Origin: Apostichopus japonicus
Lineage: Eukaryota; Echinodermata; Holothuroidea; Aspidochirotida; Stichopodidae
DNA: 64,000 nt
Assembly (NCBI RefSeq): GCF_037975245.1
Contig: NC_092574.1
Location: 16,221,213 to 16,285,212 of the forward strand
Direction of reading: 5' to 3'
Shown here: positions 1-11,135 of the stretch, piece after piece
Layout: every line of letters starts with the position of its first letter
How positions within the stretch are numbered: position 1 is the first letter of the stretch
Made by a program: the position numbers and the translations under genes
Notes under the pieces: model-generated
Databases searched by the model: none
Told to the model about the DNA's origin: nothing
The model's input: only the letters and a program-made list of their open reading frames with translations

Positions 1-235
1 AATGCATACTTGACGATCTGTCCGATGCACACGTATACTCTTAGTCTATAGGTGTAATAATTTTAGTAATTGCTGGGGGACCCTCGGCCCGTCCCCTGGC
101 TATAGACCACATTGTCACCCCAACCGCCCCGTGAAAATTGGAAGCAGTGAGTGTGAGTACCGGTAAGCGTAACACAACTTCGTCTTAGGCCAATGACTTG
201 CCTCATTTCAGCCAGTTCTCCAACATCCCCTTACT

Positions 236-632
236 TAGTGGCGGAGCGTCCATATATACAGTCAGGGGGCGGATGCTTCCCCCCTGACGGACTCAAATGG
301 ACTGCTGGCGCCCTTTTCAGCTTTTCACTACTTTTTATTTATTCGCGATTTTTGACTATTTTATTGCGCTCTCATATACCTATTGACATTTGTCATATTC
401 TGTTGGTGTAATTTGCCGACAAAATGGCGACGACACCTATTTATTCTCCGTTTATCTGCAAATTAGCAAGGCCCCGGGGAGGGTCATTTCCTGCAATCTA
501 GGAAGTATCTTTACTCAAAAAATTTCTGTACGCTCCGCGCCAACCTGTGGTGGCGCTCCGCTTAGATAGTGTCGAAAGCGCCCCTACAGACCATTCTTGC
601 CCTCCCTGACCAATACTCTAGCTCCGCCACTG
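236..632. mobile_element. hAT-like MITE with 8-bp target duplication
   Basis: A 397-bp non-autonomous element. It starts TAGTGGCGGAGC and ends GCTCCGCCACTG, so the ends are inverted repeats apart from the first base. It is flanked on both sides by the identical 8-mer CCCTTACT (228-235 and 633-640). An 8-bp duplication and short CAG-type termini are characteristic of hAT elements. The core at about 520-590, with the words TTTCTGTACGCTCCGCG and GCTTAGATAGT, recurs in at least six other places in this window. No coding capacity is seen. Confidence 0.8.
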
Positions 633-779
633 CCCTTACTACACTCAAAAACATCTTTGCGAGTACACTACGAGTAATAGCTACTCTCTTAAAAAACCAT
701 CGAATATACAAATTACAATGTTTTTACAGACTTTTACGTGCAATCTGAGAAATTGCAGGCTTGAGACCCATATTGTAGG

Positions 780-948
780 GCTAGGTATTCGCAGCATAAA
801 ACACTCTGAAAGTGCCGTTTCCGGCCATCTGGGGGTTTGAAAAAACCCAAAATTTTCTTGTACGCTCCGCGCCAACCGATGGTGGCGCACCCCTTAGATA
901 GTCTCCACACATTAGCCCCCCAATAATTTTTCCGTTCCGCCGCGCCTG
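780..948. repeat. Fragment of the hAT-like MITE family
   Basis: Carries the family core (TTTCCGGCCATCTGGGGG, then TTTTCTTGTACGCTCCGCG, then CCTTAGATAG) and ends in GTTCCGCCGCGCCTG, a typical right terminus. I cannot locate the left end. Confidence 0.6.
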
Positions 949-1540
949 CATGGAGGTGAAACACCTCCATGATTATGCGAACAGGATGAACATCATGGAA
1001 ATTCAATCCGATTTGTACACAGTAAGTCTTTATACAAAATTATTTGGAGTACGATATGATAGAACAACCTTTCGATCGTAATTGACTGGCCATTTTGGCC
1101 ACAATAGTTAATAATTCCTCATAATTGCGCCAATTCAAATGTGATAACCTATATCAATGGGAAGTAATCGTTCGCTGTTGAACGTTTCCCCACGATTTTT
1201 ATTTACCTTACAAAATATAAATCTGCAAGATCTCTATTCATACGGTCGATGAAAGTGTTTAAATTGTAAAAAGACCCTGATAACGATCATGATCAAATCT
1301 TCATTTCCGATTACATAGGAAAGGTCATTGTTACGATTGGGCAGAAAATGAACACGGGAAAACCCCAGACATTCATAAGTTCGAACAATTTGCAGGGGCC
1401 GGGCAACATTCTCCTCATACATGGCTTCAATAAATGCTATAGCCTATGCTTCTTTGAAATAGATATCGGAACAAGCATTCATGTATGCAATCAAATCACA
1501 GAACGCATAGTATATATGTTATTATTTTGCACATAGCTTT
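949..1540. other. Intergenic, nothing recognised
   Basis: Short open frames only, with no domain-like content. No RNA gene or repeat was recognised by eye. Confidence 0.4.
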
Positions 1541-1908
1541 AAAGGGTGTGAAAACTCGCGCACAAAGAAACATCTCATGCCGGTAATCTGACCTAGTTTT
1601 GAATGAGGTGTAACAGAAGTGTTAGACACCACCATCGATCCCTGAGAATACACACACAGCTTGCTACCGTCGGTAATTAGACACTAGTCAGTGTACAGTC
1701 AATACATACAGCTACGGTCAATACCCACAACACAGTGTATATAGCAGCGATGAACATCTCAGGTCTAGATAAAAGATAACAAGGTATCACGTTTCATTAC
1801 TGTCTGCATTTTGTAGCGACAAGAAGAAAACTTCACTTGCAAGCAACGGAAAGTTAACTTTTTCAGAGCGCGGCACGCGGTTTGGGGCGAGTCTTCAATG
1901 CCTTTAAT
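1541..1908. repeat. Dispersed repeat, copy 1
   Basis: Starts AAAGGGTGTGAAAACTCGCG and ends near CAATGCCTTTAA. It is closely similar to 2648-3003 over almost its whole length, including GAGGTGTAACAGAAGTGT and CACCACCATCGATCC. The two copies are direct repeats about 1.1 kb apart. The family is unknown and no terminal inverted repeat is seen. Confidence 0.7.
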
Positions 1909-2647
1909 TACAATTAAAGAGGAAAACATTTAACTTGACCTTTTCTCCCCTTTTGTGGTGACGTTATGTCAGTTTATGCGGCAGATTTCGTGTCCAGATC
2001 AGTAAAGAATTAAGAAATGTCACCAGCCTTGCTGCGAACGTTACGTGTGCCAGGGTTGGAGTAAAATGTGCGCATGTGGATAGACCGTGGCGAATGAGGA
2101 ACTTTAATAATGCGCTATATAGCTTTCCTATAAATCATTGCACTACGGAAAATACCTCCAGTTTAAATTGAAACTATATACTTTTTCCATCGTGTTCATC
2201 TTAGCAGCCTTTTCAGGAAAGGAGACACGAATCCAACCATCATCTCCAGCTTATAGAACAGAGATATTTGTGGAGCACCCCCTCCTCACCCCAAGAAACT
2301 TGCAACCTTTCACTTTCCATAATTTCATGGTAGAATGCAAACAGTGTTGCCATTGAAGCAAATACTATCGTACGTAAGGCCAAAGTTCAATGGTTTTGAT
2401 TCAGCAACTCCATTCGGAAATATTGCACTAATTAAAGAAGAAAACAACATACGAACTTTGAGCACAATGGACTCGATGTATATATTTAGACATTAATCAA
2501 GTCTTCATGATCATCCTTGTGCGTGAAATAGCATTAAATCTGCGGATAATTTCTCAGCTAGAATAAGATTTTCTAAGCTAAGTTGCTCATGGCAGTTACC
2601 AGGCTATCAAACATACCTGTGGATAGTGGTTGGGTTTGTTGTTTCCA
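1909..2647. other. Spacer between the two direct repeats
   Basis: No gene, RNA or repeat recognised. Confidence 0.4.
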
Positions 2648-3003
2648 TTAAAGGGTGTGAAGACTCGCGCAAAAAGAAACGTCTATAATGCCTGTAATTT
2701 GACCTATAGTTTCGAATGAGGTGTAACAGAAGTGTAAGACACCACCATCGATCCCAGAAAATACACACACAGAGACACTAGTGTACAGTCAGTACATACA
2801 GCTGCGGTCAATACCCACAGCACAGTGTACAAACGATACAGCGATGAACATCTCAGGTCCAGCTAAAGATAACAAGATATCACGTTTCATTACTGTTTGC
2901 ATTTTGTAGCGACACGAACAAACCGTCACTTGCAAGCAACAGAAAGTTAACTTTTTTTCAGATGGCCGCACGCAGTTTGGGGAAAGTCTTCAATGCCTTT
3001 AAA
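2648..3003. repeat. Dispersed repeat, copy 2
   Basis: Second copy of the 1541-1908 repeat in the same orientation. It is slightly shorter because a stretch near ACACACAGAGACACTAG is missing. Confidence 0.7.
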
Positions 3004-3227
3004 GTAACCACCCCTCCCATACAACATTCTCGATCTCATCACTCATGAAAAGCAGCTGAATGAGCTCCCTCCTAAAAACAGAGCCCATACATGTTGAGAT
3101 AATATTTCAAGTAAAGAAACGGATTATTAACAATTTTCTTTCTCCTTTGTTGTCTTTGAAGTTAAAACCAGTGAGCTCTATAACCATAAAGACTAAAAAA
3201 AAAGTTTTTTTTCTTGACCGTTAACTT

Positions 3228-4204
3228 ATGCCCTCAAAACCAATTTCAAGACGTCTAAAACTCAGTGTATCTAGTGAAAACTATATATCATGCGAAACTC
3301 AGTCTGCCAAGGTTAACCCTGAAAACACAACTGTGCGATGCATTCGCGGAGCGTCTGTTGAATCAATACGCATGGACATAACTGAAGAGATTGACCTCGA
3401 GAAAATCCAGAACCTGATTATTCATGTGGGGACGAATGATGTTTCGAGCGGGAGTGACGTTACAGAAATTCTTGAAAAATTCGAGGACATGATTACAACT
3501 CTTCAGGTAGCCACTCCAAAAACGGGGAACGGTCCCTTCATCACCGTGTCTGGGCCATGCCCGAGACTCGATGCCTATTCGCCTGAAATCGAGGAACTTG
3601 ACAACAAACTGAACGAGCTGATGCGGAAACTAGACTGTCAATATATTGCAAAAAGCTTATCATTCAAGTACGCAGATGGAAGAATAGACCGATCAATGTA
3701 CTCTTACGACGTTCACTTGAATCGCAAAGGAGCTGAAAGACTTGCAGAGAGCCTCACAGCAATCCCCTCGATATACCGTCAAACTCTAGTCAACAAAGCC
3801 ACTCCTGAAGATCAAATCCGCAGCAATCCCCAACCATCGAAATACAGGAGCCCTCGTGTAAAGTATCCTCGCCGCAATCATGTAGGACCTGATCGCAATC
3901 CCCAACCACGCCAGAATGCCAGGAGTTACCAACCGCCCAACTTCCGTCGCCCAACAACTAGACATGAACCAATGATGCCCCCATTCGCCAACGCCCACCA
4001 TACCACTACCAGAACCAGAACCATTACCGAGACAAAACCAGCTACAATGATCATAAACAACATCATACGCCATCAGCACGACACGGTTGCTACAATTGTG
4101 GAGAGCATAACCACAACATTCGAACCTGCCGTCACCAACAACCGTTAGAGTGCCGAGTTTGCTCGCGATATGGACACAAGGAACGATATTGTTATTTTCG
4201 ATAG
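3228..4204 (+). pseudogene. LINE ORF1: SGNH/GDSL-like esterase and CCHC zinc knuckles
   Basis: The first frame (3228-4148) shows HVGTND (block III of SGNH hydrolases) and VHLNRKGAERLAE (the D/H-containing block V, in the form D-V-H-L-N). A basic, proline/arginine-rich linker follows. The block I GDS motif is missing, so the protein is N-terminally truncated. The frame starting at base 4079 (one base shifted) encodes two perfect C-X2-C-X4-H-X4-C knuckles, CYNCGEHNHNIRTC and CRVCSRYGHKERYC, and stops at 4202-4204. ORF1 therefore carries a frameshift between about 3960 and 4080. In CR1-like elements ORF1 binds RNA as a chaperone, and the role of the esterase is not settled. An extra open frame, 4238-4531, leads into ORF2 and shows no domain that I recognise. 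Confidence 0.8.
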
Positions 4205-4509
4205 GAACTTGGCCAAGATGATAGTGCCGTAAGTACTGTGAAACAAAAGTATGAGGTGGAAAGTATCGACTATTTGAAATACCACAGGTCCAATGATTTT
4301 ATAACTTTGAACTCTCCCGCTTCTAACATTTTAAACGATGAATTTTGCATTTTACGTGGTAATTTTAATGATCATAATATATCCTTGCAGAACATATCTG
4401 CGTCGGGCGAAATAACTCAATCTGGTCGAAATTTGAATACATCCACTCCCCATTCCGAGAGAATCTATTCACCAAACCCCCATGAGAAAAAGACGCGAAG
4501 GTCCAAAAT

Positions 4510-7222
4510 ATGCTCCAGATTGGATTTTTGAATATATGCCATCTACTCCCAAAAGTTGATCAGTTGCAGGCTCTCATGAACAATCAAGAAACAAAGATTA
4601 ATGTGTTTGCCCTAAATGAAACATTTTTAACTGATTCAATCCAAGATCATGAATTAGCTATATCAGGCTATAATATTATAAGGAAAGACAGAAAAGGGAA
4701 TGGTGGTGGCGTGGCTGCCTATATTGAACATGGAAGGCCGTTTCTTAGAAATCCTGAGTATGAAGTTGACGTAATTGAAGCAATTTGGATTGAACTTATA
4801 TTACCCCATATTAGAAATGTTCTGCTATGCATCATGTATCCCCCACCAGATTCCAATACGCAATGGTATGAATGTTTCCACGATATGCTTCTAGCACCTT
4901 TTAAAGATTTTAGTGATATTATAATTGTCGGTGATTTTAATATTAACCTCTTAGATAAAAAGGTGAATAGGAGATGGCAGCTTGAACTTCGAATATTTAA
5001 TCTGACTCAAATGGTAGCTACGCGGCAAACTGAGAGTACAATGACTCTAATTGATCATGTTTATACCACAAATGAAAATCGATTGATGAACACAATCGTG
5101 CCCCAAGTACGTCTGAGTGATCATTTCCCTATTTTCTTCACTTGGCGACTGAACAATAAAGTAATAAGAAATAAATCACATCGAAGCTTTAAGTATAGAG
5201 CCATAGATCGAATTGATACTGCTGCTTTCAAATCAGATTTGAGAAACATGTTACCAATAGGACCCCTCCCCCATGAATGTGATGTTGATAAATCTCTGTC
5301 ATGCTGGCATGAGAACTTCATTAATGTTTTGAATTTACATGCTCCCAAGAAAGCAAAAAGGGTCAAACGTGAGAAACAACCGAGGTGGTTCAATAGAGAT
5401 ATTAACAATGCAATTAACCGAACAAAGATCAAGGATCCTACTGCGTATCGATTTTGGCGCAATAAAGTGACTTGTATGATACGTGCAGCCAAACAAAACT
5501 ATTTCAAAGAAGCTATAGTTTCCAACAAAGGCGATTCCAAAGCCATCTGGAAAGTTCTGAAAGATGCGCAATCGAACAACACTGGAATGGTTATTAACCA
5601 CAGTCCCAATATTTTAAATGTGGATGGAAAACTAATAACAGACGCGCGATATTGTGGGAGCCTTCAATAAATATTTTACTGAAGTGAGTCAAACTTACCT
5701 GGTTAACAACCAGCACAACAACTGTGATACTTTCCCTGAGGTTAGGAAGTATGTAAACGCCAAATTACCACAAGGGGAGGCATTTAATATCCCAAGAGTA
5801 ACTGAACAGTTTGTTTTGAAGTATCTGCAGTCGCCTGACCCTAACAAAGCGACCGGTCTCGATGAAATAAGTGCGCATGTATTAAAGATAAGTGCAATTG
5901 AAATTACTCCCAGTATTACACGAATAATAAATCAAAGCATTGATACTGATGTATTTCCATGTAACTGGAAGGAAGCTAAGGTTATCCCGAGTTTTAAAAC
6001 GGAATCCCGCCATGATTTATCGATCTACAGACCGATTGCAATTTTACCAATTCTCTCAAAAATAATTGAAAAACATGTCCACCTAGCCCTCAGTAAGCAT
6101 TTGAATAAGTGTGACCTTTTACGTAATGCGCAGTCGGGTTTCAGGGAAAAGCATTCATGCGAAACGGCGCTATTGAAGGTTGTGGATCAGTGGATGGAAT
6201 CTATTGATAAGGGGTATATTTTGGGAACTGTTTTCTTAGACCTCAGTAAGGCATTCGATTTGGTAAACCACGAGATTATGGTAACGAAACTACGTATTTA
6301 TGGTGTATCGAGTAAAGCGATTAATTGGTTCAAATCCTATTTAGTTAATAGAAGTCAATGCACATACTTAAATGGTGTTTCATCGAGTGAATCTCACTTT
6401 GGAATATTGTTCAGCGGATATGTATGCTGACGACACAACATTTTATGCCAGTGATACATCTACCATTGACTTGAATAACATATTGCAAAGAGACATGGAA
6501 AAAGTTAGTGCCTGGTGTGACCGAAATAAAATGGCAATCAACACCACTAAAACGAAGGTATTATTGATGGGATCTGGTCAGAGACTGGCTTCATTACCTG
6601 ACAATGCAAATACTCTTTCTGTGACACTCGGGGGCAAAATTCTCAAGACTGTCAAATATGAAGAACCATTAGGTGTAACAATTGATAACAATTTATCCTG
6701 GCATATTCAGGTTGACAACTTTTTAAAACAGTCTCAAATCGCCTTGCCTTACTGAGACGCATACAACCATATATTGATTTGAATACGAAAATTATCTTCT
6801 ATAATGGGTATGTACGACCCATTCTAGATTATTGTTGTATAGTCTGGGGTACGTGTGGAGCAAATGATTTACAAAAGTTGTTACATATGCAAAAAGCAGC
6901 AGCGCGTATTATTACGAACTCGGGAAGATATGAAAGCTCGACAGAATTATTTAAAATGCTAAAGTGGCACCCTGTCGATACGCAAATACGTATACGACGA
7001 TTGATCATGATGTACAAGACCACGAATGGCCTCTCCCCAAATGGCCTAACCCAGTTATTCAACTTTACACACGAAATTCATAATCACAATTTGAGATCCA
7101 CGACCCAAAGTAAGTTATACCTGAAAGATGGTAAAACGGAATATCACAAGCGTAGATTTTCCTTCATAGCTGCCAAAGAATGGAATAGTTTGTCAGCTGA
7201 ATGCAAGCATGCCAAATCTTGA
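4510..7222 (+). pseudogene. LINE ORF2: AP-like endonuclease and reverse transcriptase
   Basis: The endonuclease (4510-5160) shows LNETF, GDFNINLL, IDHVYTT and LSDHFPIFF, the conserved catalytic blocks of exonuclease/endonuclease/phosphatase domains. The reverse transcriptase (about 5650-6720) shows KATGLDEIS, YRPIAILPILSKIIEK, SGFREKHSCETAL, FLDLSKAFDLVNH and YADD (6423-6434). The frame changes near 5654-5670, near 6400 and near 6755. The segment that normally carries the G-x-P-Q-G-S block between FDLVNH and YADD is absent, which indicates an internal deletion at about 6405. The C-terminal part (6779-7222) keeps the usual YNGYVRPILDYCCIVWG region. It cannot make a working enzyme. Confidence 0.9.
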
Positions 7223-7526
7223 CCTATTTTTAAACGTTTTAGTCAATGAATTTTTCAAGTCTTAATCATCTCATTACGCTTTTATGTTCTATACCCATAT
7301 TTACAGTTTTGTGATTTACTGTTGTATATATGTATGTTTAATAGTCTTACTCTCTGTTTATCGTTTCATAATATTATTCATTTTATAATGACTGTATTTT
7401 AGGGCCTCGGAGAAGATTAGCTTCGGCTAACCGAGTCACCCTTTTTTCAAGGTTGATAATAATAAATAATAATTATAAACAATGCGATGAGGTCGAGAAG
7501 GGCAAGCGACACTGTCACGGTCGGAT

Positions 7527-7623
7527 CAGGGAGTTGTTATGTTTCCATAACAACACCCTGGGCGGATGGGCTGTATACACTACGTTTAAGCAGGGAGATG
7601 TCCACAACAACTCCCTGGCTTAA
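7527..7623. repeat. Pair of interlocked hairpins
   Basis: Hairpin 1 pairs 7527-7541 with 7546-7560 (14 of 15 bases, loop TTTC). Hairpin 2 pairs 7586-7597 with 7611-7623 (one bulge). In addition 7527-7538 (CAGGGAGTTGTT) is a perfect complement of 7606-7617, so two alternative folds are possible. It lies immediately downstream of the LINE. Function unknown. Confidence 0.6.
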
Positions 7624-7639
7624 GACGATCCATAAAATA

Positions 7640-8089
7640 CTATATATCATGCGAACATTGTTTGAGGAGGGGGGGGGGGTATTCACAGAATGCGAGGTCG
7701 GGAAACAATGCGGAAAAGAATTGATTTGCTCGTATAGTTTACCAGGTTTGTAAATTTTCACAACTGGCTCATCTATTTATACCTGACAGATATACAAGAC
7801 GAAGAAATTCTAACACACGCGAGGTGCAGTAACTTAACGCTGTAGTGAGAATAGCAATAAATTACTGAACATTCTACTGTAGCATATTTCTCCACTCTTT
7901 AAAATGATGATCATCCCTCACACTAACTTTCCCATACACCCCGGTCTCGACCCACCTTTCCGACCTTGTTCAACTTTCATAAAGTCACGTGCCTGGTGGT
8001 GTAAAAGTCATATAATGTCACAAATAGACTTCAGACATACTAATTTACGAATTTATAAACGAAAAAAGTTCGATGCAGCTGTATTATTA
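7640..8089. other. Intergenic, one G-run
   Basis: Contains an 11-G run ending at 7679. No gene or repeat recognised. Confidence 0.4.
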
Positions 8090-8305
8090 CAGGCGCGTAT
8101 CCGGGGGAGTTGGGGGCGCTCGTCCCCCGGGTAAGAAAAAGAGGAGAGAAAAAAAGAGAGAAGAAGAAAGGGAAAAAGAGGGGGGGGGGAAAGAGGAGGA
8201 ATGAGAGGAAGGAAGGGAAAAGAAAAAGAAAAAAGAAAAAAAGGAGAAAAAGGATGGAACAGAAGAAAAACGCCAAGACACCGGGAAAAGAAAGAGGAAC
8301 AGTGA
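8090..8305. repeat. hAT-type terminus followed by a purine-rich tract
   Basis: CAGGCGCGTATCCGGGGG at 8090 looks like the left terminus of the CAGGGGCGTAGCC family. Bases 8130-8300 are almost purely A and G on the plus strand. The open frames through this tract (K/R/E/G or F/L/S-rich) are composition artefacts. Confidence 0.6.
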
Positions 8306-8444
8306 CATAATTACAGCGCTGCCCCTATTATATGCGCAGGGTAGACAGTGACGGATCGAGGATTTCGGAAGGGGCGTGCGCCTGAGCCTACCCCTTACAC
8401 CGACAACTTCATTTTTGACGTTTCCATTTTATCCTCTCTCACTA

Positions 8445-8445
<1 letters not shown>

Positions 8446-8520
<75 letters not shown>

Positions 8521-8530
8521 TCCATATATA

Positions 8531-8562
<32 letters not shown>

Positions 8563-8575
8563 CTATATATAGTAT
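8446..8575. repeat. (TA)n microsatellite
   Basis: About 130 bp of alternating TA with two short interruptions. Confidence 0.95.
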
Positions 8576-9139
8576 ATCATGACACGTGTGTGTATGGGCT
8601 CCTTGTAAAATTGTGCTATGAAACCAACTGTGGCTGGTCTTGAACTCGACCGAGTCGTCGGGGAACATGACGCATTTCGGTATTAGCCCAGGATCTACAT
8701 GCGAACTGCACTAGACATATGTCCTTCGATGCAAGACTGTCATCCAGAGATAAAATGTTATACAACGCGAACTGAATGCTAATTGTTACCCCACCCCTAG
8801 TACAGTAACTCATACAAGGAATTAAAAACAACAAAAAATCCGCATGCAATTTGAAATTGAGCAAATTTCCTGTGAATATCATGTAGTGGATCCAATGGTG
8901 TATCATTGCCGGCGAGAGGGGGGGGGGGGGGGCGGACGCACACATCACTTCCTGAGATTGTTTCCACCTGCATGAAAACGCGCGCCCCACAACCCTACGC
9001 CCACCCCTCTAATCGCTTCCCGATGCGTTACGAAACCAGACCCATCGTATACAAAAGTCTACTTGGCTTATTTGTGCCCTGATTTTTTTTCTGCAGATGC
9101 CGATGAATTTCCCCAAACTAAATTTCTAAGCCATGAGAC

Positions 9140-9345
9140 TCTAAAACTTAAGGAGGTTTGGGAGCATCATTGGGTCTGGGAAGTGTTATTTCCGGTGATT
9201 TGGGAGGTATATTTGCCAAAAATTTCTTGTACGCTACGCGCGAACCCACGGTCGCGCTTCGCTTAGATAGTATCAGACAACAGTCATGCGTCCCCACCAT
9301 TATCCAAGACTGATCTGCGCCCATGTACCAATAAATAATCTTCTC
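9140..9345. repeat. MITE family fragment
   Basis: Contains TTCCGGTGATTTGGGAGG, then TTTCTTGTACGCTACGCG, then GCTTAGATAGTATC, the same core as in 236-632 and 16847-17134. The ends are degraded. Confidence 0.6.
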
Positions 9346-9689
9346 GTGCAATTTTGACCGGTCTGTTAGGGGTTGATGGAGGTTTTTCTGTATTGGCTGT
9401 CCATAGATGAAATTTTGTGCAACATAATGGTATGTTCTGAAGTAAATATATTTCACGAGAAGTGTGAATTTTCAAATTCTGAACGAAATAATGGGCTTAA
9501 AACCTTGAAAAGTAGGGCTGACGGGTATTGTGGGCCGCGACGTAGAATCACCTACAAAAGCAATGATCCACAGGAGATGCGATGAGGTCGAACATAATGT
9601 GTGCCTGGTGACAATCTTCAAAAAGGTTATGGATGATAAAAATATTGGGAAAATACTTGGTTTACTATGGCAAAAGTGAACATCTAGTT

Positions 9690-9859
9690 GGTCATTTTCA
9701 AGCCCGAGATATGCAATTTCCGGTAATCTGGGGGGGGGGGGGTGTCAAAACCAGAAATTTTCTTGTACGCTGCGAGCCAACCGATTGTGGCGCTCCGCTT
9801 AGATAGTCATTCGCGCCCCCCCCCCCCCCGATTAGAAAATCCTGGATACGCCCCTGTTA
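9690..9859. repeat. MITE family copy with right terminus
   Basis: Core TTTCCGGTAATCTGGGGG, TTTTCTTGTACGCTGCGAG, GCTTAGATAG. It ends in TCCTGGATACGCCCCTG, the reverse complement of a CAGGGGCGTATCC terminus. It contains a G-run (from 9731) and a C-run (about 9815-9829). Confidence 0.7.
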
Positions 9860-10012
9860 TTATAACATCCTATCGTCCAATTAAAACTTACGAAATTAAC
9901 TCGAGTAGAAATACGAGTTTGCATCACGATGAGTCTCATACATTCTCTACACGTCAATAGACTGAGACCAAAATACTGCAATTTTTCCTTCGAGTATTAC
10001 CCCTACTTTTTT

Positions 10013-10201
10013 TTAAGGAAAAGTCGCCCAGGAAAGAACCTGGGCACGAAAACCAAACTACCGAACGACTGATCCGCTCTCAACCCCAATCCCCTTGCAT
10101 CGGGACTGTGACTGTGTGATCATCGTCAGGTGTGCATCACCATTTCCCTCGAAAGGGAACAGATACTACACATGATCTTAGCCAGAAGGCCAAGAAGCGA
10201 T
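10013..10201 (-). ncRNA. U2 snRNA-like locus (variant or pseudogene)
   Basis: Read on the minus strand from 10201, the first 47 nt match the 5' end of U2 spliceosomal RNA. The ATCGCTTCT start, GGCCTT.TGGCTAAGATCA and the branch-site-pairing GTGTAGTATCTGTTC are all present. After that the sequence departs from U2. Stem IIa is replaced by a hairpin TTCCCT-TTCG-AGGGAA, followed by GGTG-ATGCA-CACC. Near the 3' end is a strong hairpin GCCCAGG-TTCTTT-CCTGGGC, placed like the terminal stem of an Sm-class RNA. Total length (about 189 nt) equals a normal U2. No good Sm site is visible (the closest is AGTTTGGTTTTCG just before the last hairpin). It could be a divergent U2 variant, a chimeric retrocopy or a snRNA-derived SINE head. 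Confidence 0.6.
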
Positions 10202-11039
10202 CCCATACTTGTTTTATGTACATTATTACTAGACAGAACACAGAGGTGGGAGGAAGATTTTTCTAACACCTGCTAGTGATACACCAAGGGTTATAATAAA
10301 CTCCTGTTTACACCCATGACATGCTGACGGGGAAAACCCCGCAGCTGTCCGAAGAAAAGCTATATATATCACGATAAAGACAAGAAAGCATGTCACAAAA
10401 AGACAAAACGTGAAAATGAAAACCCGTACCTGTAAAACTGATGAGGAAGATTAATAAAACTGCAATTCCCAAACATCTTTCCTTCATTTTGTGTAAATCA
10501 GCTCGGCGTTAATATTCTAGTAATCTACTCGAAACTCTAAGCTGAACATCTGCGTTGCTCTCTTGACACGGCCTCAACAAGTTTGATAATGTACCAGACA
10601 GAGATGACATTTGTTTATATAGAACGTTATAACGAATACAAGTCATGTGGACTATTCCATTCTTCTTATGGGAATATTTGTAACAGATCTTTGACACGAC
10701 GTGCATGGTAGTATGGTTGAGTGGTGGACTTGGACGATATAGGTGCGGTTTGCTTTAAAGGGGAAGCCTGTAACACTATGGTAACCTAGAAAAGATATTA
10801 TCCTGATCCTTGGTATTTTACTTAAAAGTTGTGAATTCTTCCATCACCTTTGTGTTATGTCTGTGATAATGTGTTCTATATTAATGTACAACAAAAAATC
10901 GGTAATATTCGAAGGAAAATGGTCTAATTTTATTCGTTTTACGTTTAGTTATCTATTTCAGTTTTTCATGATCTTGTAACATTTTAGTTCTTATTCAAAA
11001 TGATTAAATTGCATTTACACCTGTGTGTTTTTATAACAA
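10202..11039. other. Intergenic; flank of U2-like locus and probable LINE 3' UTR
   Basis: The first 100 bp would be the promoter side of the U2-like locus, but I could not identify a proximal sequence element. The last part (about 10800-11039) is AT-rich and probably belongs to the LINE tail that follows. Confidence 0.35.
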
Positions 11040-11135
11040 TAATATATTACAGAGGGCTTCGGGGACTGAGATTATCCTCGGCCATTCAAGTTACCCTCCT
11101 CAAAATAAAGTTGAAATAAATAAAACTTAAAGGAA
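11040..11135 (+). mobile_element. 3' tail of a second LINE copy
   Basis: GAGGGCTTCGGGGACTGAG, then ATTATCCTCGG, then GTTACCC followed by AAATAAATAAAAC. This parallels the end of the full LINE at 7403-7480 (GGGCCTCGGAGAAG, TTCGGCTAACCGAG, CACCC, then AATAAATAAT). It is a 5'-truncated copy; coding sequence is not seen. Confidence 0.65.

Larger units (their letters stand above)
3228..7480 (+). mobile_element. CR1/L2-type LINE, 5'-truncated and defective
   Basis: A non-LTR retrotransposon with ORF1 (SGNH esterase plus CCHC knuckles) and ORF2 (apurinic endonuclease plus reverse transcriptase). It has a 3' UTR containing a GC-rich stem at 7403-7440 and a tail of short AATA/AAT repeats (7457-7480) instead of poly(A). 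An esterase in ORF1 together with a microsatellite-like tail is known from CR1/L2-like clades. The copy is dead: ORF1 lacks the N-terminal GDS block and is frameshifted, and ORF2 has frameshifts and an internal deletion just before the YADD motif. The 5' boundary is uncertain (about 3200-3228). Confidence 0.85.

Noticed and set aside
8040-8310. Open frames rich in F/L/S on one strand and K/R/E/G on the other
   Set aside because: Pure composition effect of the purine tract.
8348-8582. Poly-YI open frames
   Set aside because: Translation of a (TA)n microsatellite.
7482-9591. 15-bp word ATGCGATGAGGTCGA at 7482 and 9577
   Set aside because: It abuts the LINE 3' end, but the second site is not at the LINE 5' end, so it is not its target duplication. 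No further structure was found.
8090-9859. One large hAT element bounded by CAGGCGCGTATCC and GGATACGCCCCTG
   Set aside because: The flanking 8-mers (TATTATTA and TTATTATA) do not match and the interior contains other element fragments, so two separate copies are more likely.
10320-10345. GGGGAAAACCCC near the U2-like locus as a promoter element
   Set aside because: It does not resemble a known snRNA proximal element and its distance from the 5' end (about 130 bp) is too great.
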